Notes under the pieces: model-generated
Database searches by the model: none
What the model was told of the DNA's origin: nothing
The model's input: only the letters and a program-made list of their open reading frames with translations
Shown here: positions 63,580 through 64,000 of the stretch, in pieces
Numbering within the stretch: the first letter of the stretch is position 1
How the letters are laid out: every line of letters starts with the position of its first letter
Position numbers and translations under genes: made by a program
Assembly: GCF_032452875.1 (NCBI RefSeq)
Contig: NW_026893633.1
Coordinates: forward strand, 806,001-870,000
Length of the DNA: 64,000 bases
Direction: 5' to 3'
Source of the DNA: Bos javanicus
Taxonomy: Eukaryota; Chordata; Mammalia; Artiodactyla; Bovidae

Positions 63580-64000
63580 TGCCGGGAGCCGGGGAGGCAT
63601 TCCACTCTGGACAAAGGTCATGAGGAAGGAGGCTCGGCATACGCAAATGCGGGATCGAGCCTCAGGAGTCCACCCGGATATTCTCGAGCATCTCCCCCAA
63701 AAACCGGAGTCTGCCTACTGTATTGCTTTGTGCTCTCACCTCTGATTTCACTGGGGCTGTCCCCCACCACCATCTCGCTCTCTCTGTCAAAGAGTTAACT
63801 TACAGCTCCAATTCATAAAGTTCCTTGTCATTCTTCCCTTTAACTTCCAGCTGAGTCTCCATCTGGAGCGCGGAACCCACCACGCTTACTAATTATGCCT
63901 GGGCTGCTAAGACCCACTCGAGAAGGTGTCTAGGGTGAGGCACCTTTCGCTATTCGAGAGGGCGCCTGCGGCCTACGTAAGTGGTGCAAACTTCTTGTCT
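63580..64000 (+). mobile_element. LTR copy 31 (cut by window end)
   Basis: First 421 bp of the LTR. The window ends at CTTCTTGTCT, before the inverted CCAAT box, TATA element and PBS. Has ACTGGGGCTG as in copy 28. Confidence 0.88.

Larger units (their letters stand above)
19506..64000 (+). repeat. 1.41-kb satellite array, bovine 1.711a-like
   Basis: Thirty-one head-to-tail LTR+PBS blocks alternate with 23-mer-derived spacers. The usual distance between successive PBS copies is 1411-1413 bp, and exceptions are explained by spacer length. Spacers after copies 1-3, 5-7, 9, 11, 12, 15, 18, 22, 23, 26, 28, 29 and 30 are exactly 791 bp; the rest are listed individually. Units look nearly identical, which implies active homogenisation. 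I recall the bovine 1.711a satellite as a ~1.41-kb unit of 23-mer sequence plus a ~0.61-kb LTR-like insert, which fits. The array continues past the window end. Confidence 0.88.

Noticed and set aside
19948..63798. Open frames of 63-127 codons on both strands within the LTR
   Set aside because: Overlapping frames in sense and antisense over the same LTR, shifted or cut by the variable C/A run and homopolymer changes, with no resemblance to any retroviral or cellular protein that I recognise.
63969..63988. Splice-donor-like GTAAGT in the LTR (TACGTAAGTGG)
   Set aside because: Matches the donor consensus downstream of the cut, but it lies upstream of the presumed transcription start and nothing else suggests splicing.

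Overview
The window is entirely non-coding satellite DNA from a large mammalian genome. The sequence families match cattle or a close bovine relative (Bos/Bison group) pericentromeric satellites: a 23-bp-based array resembling the bovine 1.706 satellite (about 1-19505), followed without a break by an array resembling the bovine 1.711a satellite (19506-64000). The assignment rests on recalled properties of those satellites: a 23-bp prototype made of an 11-nt and a 12-nt half, PvuII-type CAGCTG blocks, and a ~1.41-kb unit carrying a ~0.61-kb LTR-like insert. No database search was run. I see no protein-coding gene, tRNA, rRNA or CRISPR array. All short open frames are repeat translations.

Left region (1-19505): hundreds of diverged head-to-tail 23-mers (GATCATGCACT + GATCACGTGGCT), interrupted by nine ~240-bp modules rich in CAGCTG and built of 46-bp (2 x 23) steps. 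Larger duplications overlie this. Positions 1-1759 recur at 4624-6382 and 3561-4466 at 6383-7288, so the second copy lacks 1.8 kb. A ~4.56-kb period links 12.1-13 kb to 16.7-17.5 kb, and a 1318-bp tandem duplication starts at 17481.

Right region (19506-64000): thirty complete and one window-truncated copy of a ~1411-bp unit, all in the same orientation. Each unit has two parts. The first is a ~600-bp retroviral LTR (TGCCGGG...CCCGGCA) followed by GG and an 18-nt primer-binding site (PBS) complementary to tRNA-Lys3 at 17 of 18 positions. The second is a 23-mer-derived spacer of exactly 791 bp in most units. The nine modules on the left preserve the empty form of the insertion site. Comparing empty and filled sites shows that the insert runs from the LTR start to the last base of the PBS, with no 6-bp target duplication. 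This is the extent of plus-strand strong-stop DNA, a reverse-transcription intermediate, rather than of a provirus or solo LTR.

Units are organised further. There is a dimeric higher-order repeat at the array edge (copies 1-4), a trimeric pattern (expanded, 745-bp, 791-bp spacers) around 38-51 kb, and a right-hand subfamily from about 55.6 kb. One unit (about 25013-25440) has lost its LTR through a junction with 5-bp microhomology. Eight spacers contain scrambled, length-expanded stretches that could be real or consensus errors.

Functionally the DNA offers no gene network. It does offer a dense field of CACGTG E-boxes (14 counted in one 791-bp spacer, five of them TCACGTGA) next to an LTR with a TATA element, repeated about thirty times in one direction.
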